From positions 1,736,001 through 1,800,000 of the forward strand of contig OY760657.1 of NCBI GenBank assembly GCA_963663905.2: a stretch of 64,000 nucleotides of DNA. The letters are read 5' to 3'. This DNA is from Saccharicrinis sp963663905 (lineage in GTDB: Bacteria; Bacteroidota; Bacteroidia; Bacteroidales; Marinilabiliaceae). The notes beneath the pieces were generated by a model. It made no database searches. It was not told where the DNA came from and saw nothing but the letters and a program-made list of their open reading frames with translations. Shown here piece by piece: positions 53,697 through 61,169 of this stretch. Made by a program: the position numbers and the translations under genes. Each line of letters starts with the position of its first letter. Within the stretch, counting starts at the first letter, position 1.

Positions 53697-54601
53697 ATGG
53701 GTATTAATCAAAAGAAAGGACACATTTCTATAATTGTGTCGTGTATAATTTTTGCTTCAAATATTTTACTTACCAATGCCTTAGTTGGAACCTGGATGAC
53801 TCCCATGGGATATACTTTAACGCGCTTAATTTATGGTGCAATTATTCTTTGGATTTTGAGTTTATTTTTCAAGCGTGAAAAAGTTGAACCTAAGGATTTG
53901 TTTATTCTGGCAATTGGTGGAGTATTGGGTTTTATTGTTTCGCAATTTGCATTTGCAATGGCATTAAGATTTACAACCCCTGTTAATTTTTCACTTATTA
54001 TGGCTATGGTGCCCATTGTAGTGTTGGTATTATCATTCTTCTTTTTAAAAGAAAAGATTACAAAATTTAAATCATTAGGTATTTTATTAAGTGTAATTGG
54101 GGCCATAGTAATTATTTTACAAGGAAAAACGGCAAACGAAGTAGGATCGAATAATATTTTAGGTATAACAATAGCCTTTTTAAGTATGTCGAGTTATGGT
54201 ATTTATTTAATGATAACGCGCGAGGTAAGTCAAAAATATACTTCGATAACTATACTAAAATGGATGTTTCTATTTACTGCCGTTATGTTAATACCAATTG
54301 GATTTTCTGAATTGTCAGAACAGAAAATATATACATCTTCAGTAACCATTGTTCCGATTATTCAATTGTTGGTTATTCTTATTTTTGACGCCACGCTGGT
54401 GGATTTTCTTCTTATTATCGCATTGCGAAATCTTAAGGCAACAACTGTAAGTACTTATATGAATTTTTACCTGTATTTACTTCTGTTTTAGCAGTTATTG
54501 GCGGACAGGAATTATTTACTTTGAACAAATTAATCGCTATTGTATTAGTAATTGGTGGAGTTACTTTAGTTACCCGAAGTAATAAAAACTCCGGGAATTA
54601 A
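53697..54601 (+). pseudogene. EamA/DMT-family transporter gene with a C-terminal frameshift
   Basis: Ten-helix drug/metabolite exporter. The first 264 codons read GHISIIVSCIIFASNILLTN and so on, including FSLIMAMVPIVVLVLSFFFLKEKIT (in pieces), typical of the first EamA repeat. The frame stops at 54491 (YLYLLLF). One added T in the T5 run at 54464-54468 gives MNFLPVFTSVLAVIGGQELF and continues to LVTRSNKNSGN with stop TAA 54599-54601, the expected end of helix 10. So the gene is broken by one base, or the sequence has an indel error. Substrate unknown. Confidence 0.85.
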
Positions 54602-54711
54602 TAAATAGTTTAATGTTTGTCTGGTTTTTAATATAATCCGAAGATACTTTATTGTATACAGATCATTGATTATAGCAATTATTAACATCCCATACTTAAT
54701 GTAAAGGTATT

Positions 54712-54746
54712 CGGTAAAAAAGGTATAAGCCTCAGTAATATAGGTA
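54712..54746 (+). promoter_or_regulatory. AraC-type direct-repeat operator upstream of DUF418
   Basis: GTAAAAaaGGTA (54714-54725) and GTAATAtaGGTA (54735-54746), 21 bp apart, in the direction of the DUF418 gene, 139 bp before it. Confidence 0.65.
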
Positions 54747-54795
54747 GCAGATTTAAACTTTTATATTATTCATTTGTCATTGCTTAGTTGATATA

Positions 54796-54831
54796 TTTTA
54801 GTTCATGCTTTTAAACCGGCATGAACTAAAA
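54796..54831 (+). promoter_or_regulatory. 13-bp hairpin in the DUF418 leader
   Basis: TTTTAGTTCATGC (54796-54808) and GCATGAACTAAAA (54819-54831), a perfect 13-bp inverted repeat with a 10-nt loop between the operator and the start codon. It may be a leader attenuator, or a terminator for upstream transcripts (the EamA gene ends at 54601). Confidence 0.5.
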
Positions 54832-54885
54832 TGTGGTTTTGGAGATACTATTTTTAAGCATATTTAAAAATTAAAGAGATAAGTT

Positions 54886-56130
54886 GTGGAAGCCGAAAAA
54901 GAAATACTCCCTGTTTACGGGGCAAATCGAATTGATTATATGGATCTGTTGAGAGGAATAGCCATTTTTTTTATTTTGATTGCAAACTTGAGATGGTTTA
55001 CCTTATATACACCCGGTTATGATGGATATTTTGTATTTCCGGTGCTTGATCATTGGGTACATCAGTTACAAAATATTTTTATTGAAGGTAAGTTTTATTC
55101 TATTTTTAGTATTCTGTTTGGCTGGGGAATCGCACTTCAAATTAAAAAGTCAAAAAAGGATGATGAATCGATTACCAGGTTTTTACGAAGACGTTTAGGT
55201 GTTATGCTATTGTTAGGAGGTATACATTTATTTTTAATATGGGAAGGTGATATTGTATTTTTATATGGGCTTGTAGGTTTTGCATTAGTGGCACTTCGTA
55301 AATATTCGAACAAAACCTTACTCATTACTGGAATTACATTGGTGTTATCCCCAATTTTACTTTATTTTTTAAAGATGAGGCTGGAATGGTTCAATTGGCC
55401 TTCAGAGTATTTAACCCGTGCGGGTGAAAAAATATATCAGATGAATGGATGGCTAAATCAGGATGCCAGCAGAACAGATGTATTGCGCGAAAGCAAAAGT
55501 ATTTTTACTATTTTAAAAATAACACTGGGTGATGCTCCTTATCGTTTTGCTTATCTTTTTTTCGTAGGCCGAATTCCCAAAGTACTGGGGGCAATGTTAA
55601 TTGGATTTGTAATTGGCAGAACCGGTTTTTATGATAAGATAATTAAGAATAAAAGCCGCGTTCTTTATATTAGTATTTTAGGTCTGCTGATTCTTGTTCC
55701 ATTAAATTATATTCTTATTTCCTATCTCGAAGACTCCGGAGCTTATTATTCATTGCAGATTAAAGGACTTTATTATACCATGGTATATGCAATAAGCGTA
55801 TTTCCACTGGCCGTGATTTATATGTTACTTATTGCTCTGTTATACCAAAACAGGATAATGCATAAGTTATTATATCCAGTATTAGCTGTTGGACGAACTG
55901 CTTTTAGTAACTACATAATGCATAGTTTGGTTGGTATTTTTGTTTTTTATGGTATAGGTTTAGGGTTTATGGAGCAATTGGGGCCGTTGGCATGGACCAT
56001 TTTTGCTGTTCTGTTATTTGTTGTACAGATTGTAATTAGTAATATATGGTTAAAATATTTCAGATTTGGTCCTGTAGAATGGATCTGGCGCAGTTTAACC
56101 TATGGAAAACTTCAAAAGAACAGAGTGTAA
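54886..56130 (+). CDS. DUF418 membrane protein
   Basis: Integral membrane protein of 414 residues with about 10 hydrophobic helices, matching the DUF418 family: N-terminal RIDYMDLLRGIAIFFIL, then EGKFYSIFSILFGWGIALQ (SLLFG-type motif), and a C-terminal GRTAFSNYIMHSLVGIFVFY with LRFGPVEWIWRSLTYGK-like ending (YFRFGPVEWIWRSLTYGK), which is the family signature. DUF418 is related to acyltransferase-3 type membrane proteins; function not known. The start is GTG 54886; no ATG lies before the conserved DLLRG motif except at codon 19. An AraC-type operator and a leader hairpin lie upstream. Confidence 0.88.
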   Translation: MEAEKEILPVYGANRIDYMDLLRGIAIFFILIANLRWFTLYTPGYDGYFVFPVLDHWVHQLQNIFIEGKFYSIFSILFGWGIALQIKKSKKDDESITRFLRRRLGVMLLLGGIHLFLIWEGDIVFLYGLVGFALVALRKYSNKTLLITGITLVLSPILLYFLKMRLEWFNWPSEYLTRAGEKIYQMNGWLNQDASRTDVLRESKSIFTILKITLGDAPYRFAYLFFVGRIPKVLGAMLIGFVIGRTGFYDKIIKNKSRVLYISILGLLILVPLNYILISYLEDSGAYYSLQIKGLYYTMVYAISVFPLAVIYMLLIALLYQNRIMHKLLYPVLAVGRTAFSNYIMHSLVGIFVFYGIGLGFMEQLGPLAWTIFAVLLFVVQIVISNIWLKYFRFGPVEWIWRSLTYGKLQKNRV

Positions 56131-56236
56131 TCAAACAAACAAATTACGATATAGATTTTAGTTTTTGCATTACTTTGATGCAAAGAGAATTAATTCATCA
56201 AAAATAATAGGATATAAATAATAGACTGATTTTCAT

Positions 56237-56298
56237 GTAATATAGGTCTGTAATTTTTATATTCCGTAATAGAGGTAAGAGCCTCCGTAATATTGGTA
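56237..56298 (+). promoter_or_regulatory. AraC-type operator, three half-sites, upstream of the cyclophilin-like operon
   Basis: GTAATAgaGGTA (56266-56277) and GTAATAttGGTA (56287-56298) are 21 bp apart; a further GTAATAtaGGTC (56237-56248) lies 29 bp upstream. The site ends 68 bp before the start codon of a run of eight or more plus-strand genes. Confidence 0.7.
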
Positions 56299-56366
56299 TA
56301 TCTATTATAAGGTTTATGTAGATATTTGTTATATAGAATTAATATAGCATATAAAGATAATCTGCA

Positions 56367-57047
56367 ATGATGAAATCCATACTAATAATCTTTCTTTTGA
56401 TCGCTCTTAATTCAATAGCCGTTCAACTTTTTTCGCAGCAAAATAAAATTAAGTTAACTGTTAATAATGAAACAGTACTTACTGCTACGTTGGTGGACAA
56501 TTCTTCATCTAAAGCTTTATTTGATTTGATAAAATCAAGCCCGCTTACAATTGAAATGAGTGATTATAATCAAATGGAAAAGGTTGGGCCAATAGGAACT
56601 ACTTTACCCCGAAATGATGAACAGATTACTGCAGAGTCAGGTGATATCATTTTGTATTTAGGAAGTGCTCTGGTAATATACTATGCTCCAAATTCATATA
56701 ACTTCACCAGATTAGGTAAGATAGATAATGTTAGTCAGAATGTTCTGAAAAATATATTGGGCGAGGGAAATGTAACGGTAAAAATCGAAGTGTTGGAAAC
56801 ACCAACAAGTGCTGAACATGTTGATATGAATAAAATACAACATGTGATTTATCCCAATCCGTTTAAAAATTATTTAGAAGTATCCGGCGATTATGATGTA
56901 TTATCCATTTTGAATGAAAAAGGGGAAGAAATTATAAAATCAAAAAGTAAAAAGCTTGATGTAAGTAACCTAAGTTCGGGTATTTATTTTGTAAAAATTG
57001 ATAAGGAAAATAAACCATCCATTATTCAGAAAGTACTAAAAGAATAA
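56367..57047 (+). CDS. Cyclophilin-like protein with T9SS type A sorting domain
   Basis: Exported protein of 226 residues. A signal peptide (to about 24, VQLFSQQ) is followed by a cyclophilin-like beta-barrel (about 27-140: LTVNNETVLTATLVDNSSSK, SGDIILYLGSALVIYY) and a C-terminal Por/type IX secretion sorting domain (about 160-226: VIYPNPFKNYLEV, SNLSSGIYFVKI). It should be secreted or attached to the surface through the T9SS. Its neighbour at 57106 has the same fold without the sorting domain. It starts the long operon downstream of an AraC-type operator. Function not known. Confidence 0.88.
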   Translation: MMKSILIIFLLIALNSIAVQLFSQQNKIKLTVNNETVLTATLVDNSSSKALFDLIKSSPLTIEMSDYNQMEKVGPIGTTLPRNDEQITAESGDIILYLGSALVIYYAPNSYNFTRLGKIDNVSQNVLKNILGEGNVTVKIEVLETPTSAEHVDMNKIQHVIYPNPFKNYLEVSGDYDVLSILNEKGEEIIKSKSKKLDVSNLSSGIYFVKIDKENKPSIIQKVLKE

Positions 57048-57105
57048 GTTAACTTTATGTAGTTCAGTTAATCAGCCATTTGTTAAATACACAAAAAAAG
57101 ATTAA

Positions 57106-57591
57106 ATGAAGTTACTACTGATTCTGCTTTCCGTTGTTTATAGTTCGTTTGTTTTACCGGGGGCAACCAAACAAATATTGGATTTTAATCCGCACAGTGA
57201 CAATGAAATTTTAATTCAAAAAGAAAATCAATATAAAATGAAAATTACAATATCAATAGATGGTAATGTTTTTAATGCAACGCTAAATAACAGTGAAGCG
57301 GCTAAGGATTTTGTATCCTTATTTCCTTTAACCTTAAGTCTTAAAGATTATGCCGGTACTGAAAAGATAAGTGATTTAAGTAAACGTTTAAGTACAAGTG
57401 GGTCTCCATCGGGCTGTAATGCCAGTATTGGAGATATTACATATTATTCTCCATGGGGAAATTTAGCCATATTTTATAAAAGTTTCGGATACGCAAGTGG
57501 TTTGATAAAATTAGGAGAGATAGAAGGTGATATGAAATTATTTAAAAAGAGTTGCGAAAAAGCAAATGCCATATTTGAAATAGCAGAATAA
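57106..57591 (+). CDS. Cyclophilin-like fold protein, exported
   Basis: A 161-residue protein with a signal peptide (about 1-20, LILLSVVYSSFVLPGA), then a cyclophilin-like domain (about 46-155: ITISIDGNVFNATLNNSEAA, PSGCNASIGDITYYSPWGN, AIFYKSFGYASGLIKLGEIEG). The order of elements is the same as in the cytoplasmic 118-residue protein at 38287. It lies 58 bp after the T9SS-tagged relative and 4 bp before an acetyltransferase gene. Operon position suggests a stress-related role, but none is established. Confidence 0.85.
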   Translation: MKLLLILLSVVYSSFVLPGATKQILDFNPHSDNEILIQKENQYKMKITISIDGNVFNATLNNSEAAKDFVSLFPLTLSLKDYAGTEKISDLSKRLSTSGSPSGCNASIGDITYYSPWGNLAIFYKSFGYASGLIKLGEIEGDMKLFKKSCEKANAIFEIAE

Positions 57592-57595
57592 AAAG

Positions 57596-58138
57596 ATGAT
57601 AGAAAAAGAAACAATGAAAAAATTTCCTGAAGAAACCTATGATGCTTTTTCTCCGGAGTTTGTAAATATGCGAAAAGAGGCTTCTGCTCTTACCTTAAAA
57701 TTTAATACAACGGGTGATATCACCCATCTGGAAACACTGTTTAACCGTAAGTTTGATGATGTATTGATAAATCCTCCTTTTCATTGCAATTATGGAGGAG
57801 ATAAAATTCAGTTTGGGAAAAAAGTATTTATAAATTTTAATTGTGTATTTCAGCCCTGTGGAGGTATTACTATTGGAGATAATGCTTTTATCGGACCCAA
57901 TGTTCAAATGTATACCGCTATTCATCCTACCGACCCGGAACAAAGGGTAAAGGGAGATTGTTCGTGCAGCAAAATTGAAATAGGTAAAGATGTATGGATT
58001 GGGGGAGGCGCTATCATTCTTCCTGGTGTTTCAATTGGCGATGGTTGTACTATTGGATCCGGAAGTGTAGTTACCAAGAGTATTCCTGACCGTTCCATAG
58101 CCGTTGGTAATCCTTGCAGAGTAATTAAAAGTGTTTAA
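57596..58138 (+). CDS. Maltose/sugar O-acetyltransferase-like protein (hexapeptide repeats)
   Basis: Left-handed beta-helix acetyltransferase of 180 residues. An N-terminal helical part (about 1-55, FNTTGDITHLETLFNRKF) is followed by hexapeptide turns: FHCNYGGDKIQFGKKVFINF, GGITIGDNAFIGPNVQM, and DVWIGGGAIILPGVSIGDGCTIGSGSVV (in pieces). The conserved histidine in AIHPTDPEQR is the likely catalytic base. Acetyl-CoA is the donor; the acceptor in this context is unknown. It starts 4 bp after the cyclophilin-like gene. Two further relatives lie at 59969 and 60579. Confidence 0.9.
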   Translation: MIEKETMKKFPEETYDAFSPEFVNMRKEASALTLKFNTTGDITHLETLFNRKFDDVLINPPFHCNYGGDKIQFGKKVFINFNCVFQPCGGITIGDNAFIGPNVQMYTAIHPTDPEQRVKGDCSCSKIEIGKDVWIGGGAIILPGVSIGDGCTIGSGSVVTKSIPDRSIAVGNPCRVIKSV

Positions 58139-58153
58139 ACAAAAACAATAAAT

Positions 58154-58891
58154 ATGAGATTAACCAGAATACACATCGTTACTGCATTATGGATGTTTTT
58201 TAGTTTGTTAGCGCATGCTGAAACCAAAAATGAAAATCAACAATATTTAGATGCTAAACAGAAAAGTTTAGTGGCAATATCAAGTTATACAGCACAAGGT
58301 AAAATACAAGAATTAACTCAGGCATTAAACGATGGGCTGGATGCTAAACTAACTATTAATGAAATTAATGAAGCTCTTGTACAACTTTATGCTTACTGTG
58401 GTTTTCCCCGAAGTTTGAACGGTATTAGTACTTTAATGAAGGTTATTGAAGAACGGAAAAGGAAAGGTATTGTGGATGAACAAGGTAAAGAGATCAAAAT
58501 GCATAGCATAGAGGGAGATCGTTATGAGAGAGGACGAAAAGTATTAGAGGAACTCACTAAAATACATCAATCAAAACCTGCACCTGGTTTTGGTGAATTT
58601 TCTCCGCGTATTGATGCCTTTTTAAAGGAACATTTATTTGCTGATATATTTGAAAGTGATGTGCTTTCTTATCATCAAAGAGAATTGGTGACAAATGCAG
58701 CATTGGCCAGCATGTCGGGCGTTGAATCTCAATTGGGGGCACATCTGTATTTTGGAATAAATGTGGGCATCACTGAAGGTCAGTATAATGATATGTTTGA
58801 TGTTATTGAAAAAACAGTGGGCGAAGCAGTAGCAAATAATGGTCGCAAAATATTAAGCGGTCTTTTAAATAGAGTAAAAGGAAACAAATAA
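58154..58891 (+). CDS. Carboxymuconolactone decarboxylase-family protein, exported
   Basis: A 245-residue protein with a signal peptide (about 1-22, FSLLAHA) and two CMD-like helical repeats: about 60-115 (LTINEINEALVQLYAYCGFP) and about 165-235 (YHQRELVTNAALASMSGVES, LGAHLYFGINVGITEGQYND). The AhpD CxxC pair is absent (single cysteine in YAYCGF), so a peroxidase role like AhpD is doubtful. Such exported CMD proteins often accompany cupin and flavodoxin genes, as here. It lies 15 bp after the acetyltransferase stop and 12 bp before the cupin start. Confidence 0.88.
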   Translation: MRLTRIHIVTALWMFFSLLAHAETKNENQQYLDAKQKSLVAISSYTAQGKIQELTQALNDGLDAKLTINEINEALVQLYAYCGFPRSLNGISTLMKVIEERKRKGIVDEQGKEIKMHSIEGDRYERGRKVLEELTKIHQSKPAPGFGEFSPRIDAFLKEHLFADIFESDVLSYHQRELVTNAALASMSGVESQLGAHLYFGINVGITEGQYNDMFDVIEKTVGEAVANNGRKILSGLLNRVKGNK

Positions 58892-58903
58892 AAAATATAT
58901 ATC

Positions 58904-59431
58904 ATGAAGAGATTATTATTAAAAAGCATATTAATATTAAGTATTTTACTGGCTGCTTATTCTTGTAATCAGCCTTGTCAGAAAACACAAGATGTAGAAA
59001 AGCTATCTGAAGCTATAAAAACTATAGATCCCATATTTACACAGAATCCTGCTAAAGGAGATTTTCTGGATAAATTCTTTACCGGAAAAGTTGGTGTTAA
59101 TATGATGTTACGCAATGATAAGAACAATGAATATTCAATTGCCAATGTCATTTTCGATGCTAAATCACGAACAAACTGGCATACACATCCTAAGGGACAG
59201 GTATTACTGGTACTTGCTGGTGAGGGTTTTTATAAAGCAGAAGGTGAACCGGTGCGAAAAATTTCAAAAGGCGATGTTGTTAATATTCCCCCTAATGTAA
59301 ATCACTGGCATGGTGCAGCTGAAAATAGTGAGTTTGTACATATTGCCCTGACTAATTATAAAGATGGACAGAATGTAATTTGGGGTGAAAAAGTTACTGA
59401 TAAGCAGTATTTAAGTGTTTTAGCAGAGTAA
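58904..59431 (+). CDS. Cupin-domain lipoprotein
   Basis: A 175-residue lipoprotein (LAAYSC, lipidated cysteine about 21) with one cupin barrel at about 75-160. Metal-binding residues fit HTHPKGQVLLVLAGEGFY (two histidines, glutamine) and VNIPPNVNHWHGAAENSEFV (two histidines). Similar cupins follow CMD-family genes in many bacteria. No enzymatic activity is assigned. Twelve bp after the CMD gene; the following flavodoxin gene starts 55 bp later. Confidence 0.88.
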   Translation: MKRLLLKSILILSILLAAYSCNQPCQKTQDVEKLSEAIKTIDPIFTQNPAKGDFLDKFFTGKVGVNMMLRNDKNNEYSIANVIFDAKSRTNWHTHPKGQVLLVLAGEGFYKAEGEPVRKISKGDVVNIPPNVNHWHGAAENSEFVHIALTNYKDGQNVIWGEKVTDKQYLSVLAE

Positions 59432-59486
59432 ATATTCCAAGCGCATTTATAGCACGTATACATTTTTATTTTAAAAGAAAATTGTT

Positions 59487-59972
59487 TTGAAAGAGTCAGA
59501 TCATATTTTGGTGGTTTACTTTTCGTGGAGTGGAAACACGGCAATGATAGCAAAGCAAATACACAATCAATTAGGTGGTGATATTTTTGAAATTTGTGCA
59601 GAAGAAGCCTATTCTTCTGTTTATCGTGATGTAGTTAGCAGAGCCCGTAAGGAACTTAGAACCGAAGAAAAACCTAAGTTAATGGAAGACATTGAAACAA
59701 TAGGTCCGTATGATACTATTTTTATGGGTTATCCCAATTGGTGTAATACGTTTCCGGCTCTGGTATTAACCTTTATATCGAATCATGATTTCTCAGGAAA
59801 AACTATTGTTCCTTTTTGTACTCACGGGGGTGGCGGATTAGGTAATAGTTTAAAAGATTTTTCTAAAAACTGTCAAGCTGCTAATATACTTAATGGTTTT
59901 TCTATAAATGGAAATTTGGTAAGCAGAAATAATATTGAAGTTAAAAACTGGCTTGATAATATTACATTATGA
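59487..59972 (+). CDS. Flavodoxin
   Basis: FMN-binding electron carrier of 161 residues, cytoplasmic. The FMN phosphate loop is YFSWSGNTAMIAKQI (11-25), the second loop FMGYPNWCNTFPALVLTF, and CTHGGGGLGNSLKDF completes the site, as in flavodoxins of the YqcA/flavodoxin-4 type found beside aldo/keto reductases. The start is TTG 59487 (no ATG precedes the FMN motif). The stop overlaps the start of the next acetyltransferase gene by 4 bp, showing translational coupling. Confidence 0.92.
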   Translation: MKESDHILVVYFSWSGNTAMIAKQIHNQLGGDIFEICAEEAYSSVYRDVVSRARKELRTEEKPKLMEDIETIGPYDTIFMGYPNWCNTFPALVLTFISNHDFSGKTIVPFCTHGGGGLGNSLKDFSKNCQAANILNGFSINGNLVSRNNIEVKNWLDNITL

Positions 59973-60526
59973 GTAAAAACGTTTTTGAAAGAATGCAATC
60001 GGGAGAGTTGGTTCAGTTTAGCGATCCTCAATTTTCTCAGGTAAGTGAATCCGGTCTTCGAACTACAGAGTTATTAATTAAATATAATAATACATCTGAT
60101 CCGGATACCTTAAGGAAATTATGGGGTGATATGTCTGGAACAGCCTTGGATGCCACCAGCTATATACAAATACCAGTCATGGTGAATCACGCAGAATTTG
60201 TTACTGTGGGTAAAAATATATACATCAATCATGCGTGTACAATGTTAACTCTCGGAGGTATCACTATTGAAGATGATGTTTTAATTGGACCTAAATCAAA
60301 TTTAATCACCGAAGGTCATCCCATTGATCCAAATAACAGAAAGGCAATGGAGGTTAAACCAATTGTAATTAAAAAAAATGCCTGGTTAGGAGCAAATGTT
60401 ACTGTTTTACCAGGTGTAACAGTTGGTGAGAATTCTATTGTAGCTGCGGGAGCTGTTGTAAACAAAGATGTACCACCAAATACCATTGTAGCCGGAGTTC
60501 CGGCAAAGGTGATTAGAAATATTTAA
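59969..60526 (+). CDS. Sugar O-acetyltransferase-like hexapeptide protein (first of tandem pair)
   Basis: A 185-residue left-handed beta-helix protein. The N-terminus FERMQSGELVQFSDPQFSQV is special to this subgroup; the helix turns include NIYINHACTMLTLGGITIED, DVLIGPKSNLI and NAWLGANVTVLPGVTVGEN. The histidine in TEGHPIDPNNRK is the putative base. It overlaps the flavodoxin gene by 4 bp and is clearly related to the next gene (about half the positions look alike). The coupling to flavodoxin suggests a common stress response; the acceptor is not known. Confidence 0.9.
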   Translation: MSKNVFERMQSGELVQFSDPQFSQVSESGLRTTELLIKYNNTSDPDTLRKLWGDMSGTALDATSYIQIPVMVNHAEFVTVGKNIYINHACTMLTLGGITIEDDVLIGPKSNLITEGHPIDPNNRKAMEVKPIVIKKNAWLGANVTVLPGVTVGENSIVAAGAVVNKDVPPNTIVAGVPAKVIRNI

Positions 60527-60578
60527 TCATTTAATTGATTTAATATTCAGTAAATAGTTTTAAAACTCTTTTATAATA

Positions 60579-61154
60579 TTGATGAATAAAGATGTATTTC
60601 AACGGTTACAGGATGGAGAAGTAATTCCTTACAGTGATCCTGCTCATAAGCAAATTGCTGAAGCGGCTTTTCGTACCAACGAATTGCTCATTAAGCTTAA
60701 TGCAACTGCAAATAAAGATTCTATTCATCAGCAATGGAATGATATCACTAATGCAACTTTAGATCAAAGTTCAATGATACAGACACCTGTTTATATAAAT
60801 ATTGGTTTGTTTACCAAAATCGGGAAAAATGTTTGTATCGATCATTCTTGTTCTATGCTCGATATGGGCACAATTACAATTGAAGATAATGTAATGATCG
60901 GAGCAAAAGTGAATATTGTTACAGAGGAGCATCCTGTTAAACCTTCAGAAAGAAGGGCTTTAGCTGTTAAAGCCATTGTAATAAAACGTAATGCAATAAT
61001 TGGTACCGGAGCAACTATTTTGCCCGGAATAACAGTGGGGAAAAATGCAGTTGTAAAAGAAGGTTCTGTGGTAACAAGGAATGTTCCTGAAAATTCGATT
61101 GTTGAAGGGATACCTGCAAAAATTATTGGGAATATTATAAATGATCAAGAATAA
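60579..61154 (+). CDS. Sugar O-acetyltransferase-like hexapeptide protein (second of tandem pair)
   Basis: A 191-residue relative of the preceding protein: VFQRLQDGEVIPYSDPAHKQ against VFERMQSGELVQFSDPQFSQ, and TEEHPVKPSERR against TEGHPIDPNNRK. Hexapeptide turns: NVCIDHSCSMLDMGTITIED, NVMIGAKVNIV, NAIIGTGATILPGITVGKN. A tandem duplication that has diverged, with both copies intact. The MFS gene follows 15 bp later, so it remains in the operon. Confidence 0.9.
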   Translation: MMNKDVFQRLQDGEVIPYSDPAHKQIAEAAFRTNELLIKLNATANKDSIHQQWNDITNATLDQSSMIQTPVYINIGLFTKIGKNVCIDHSCSMLDMGTITIEDNVMIGAKVNIVTEEHPVKPSERRALAVKAIVIKRNAIIGTGATILPGITVGKNAVVKEGSVVTRNVPENSIVEGIPAKIIGNIINDQE

Positions 61155-61169
61155 ATTCTATTCATAGCT

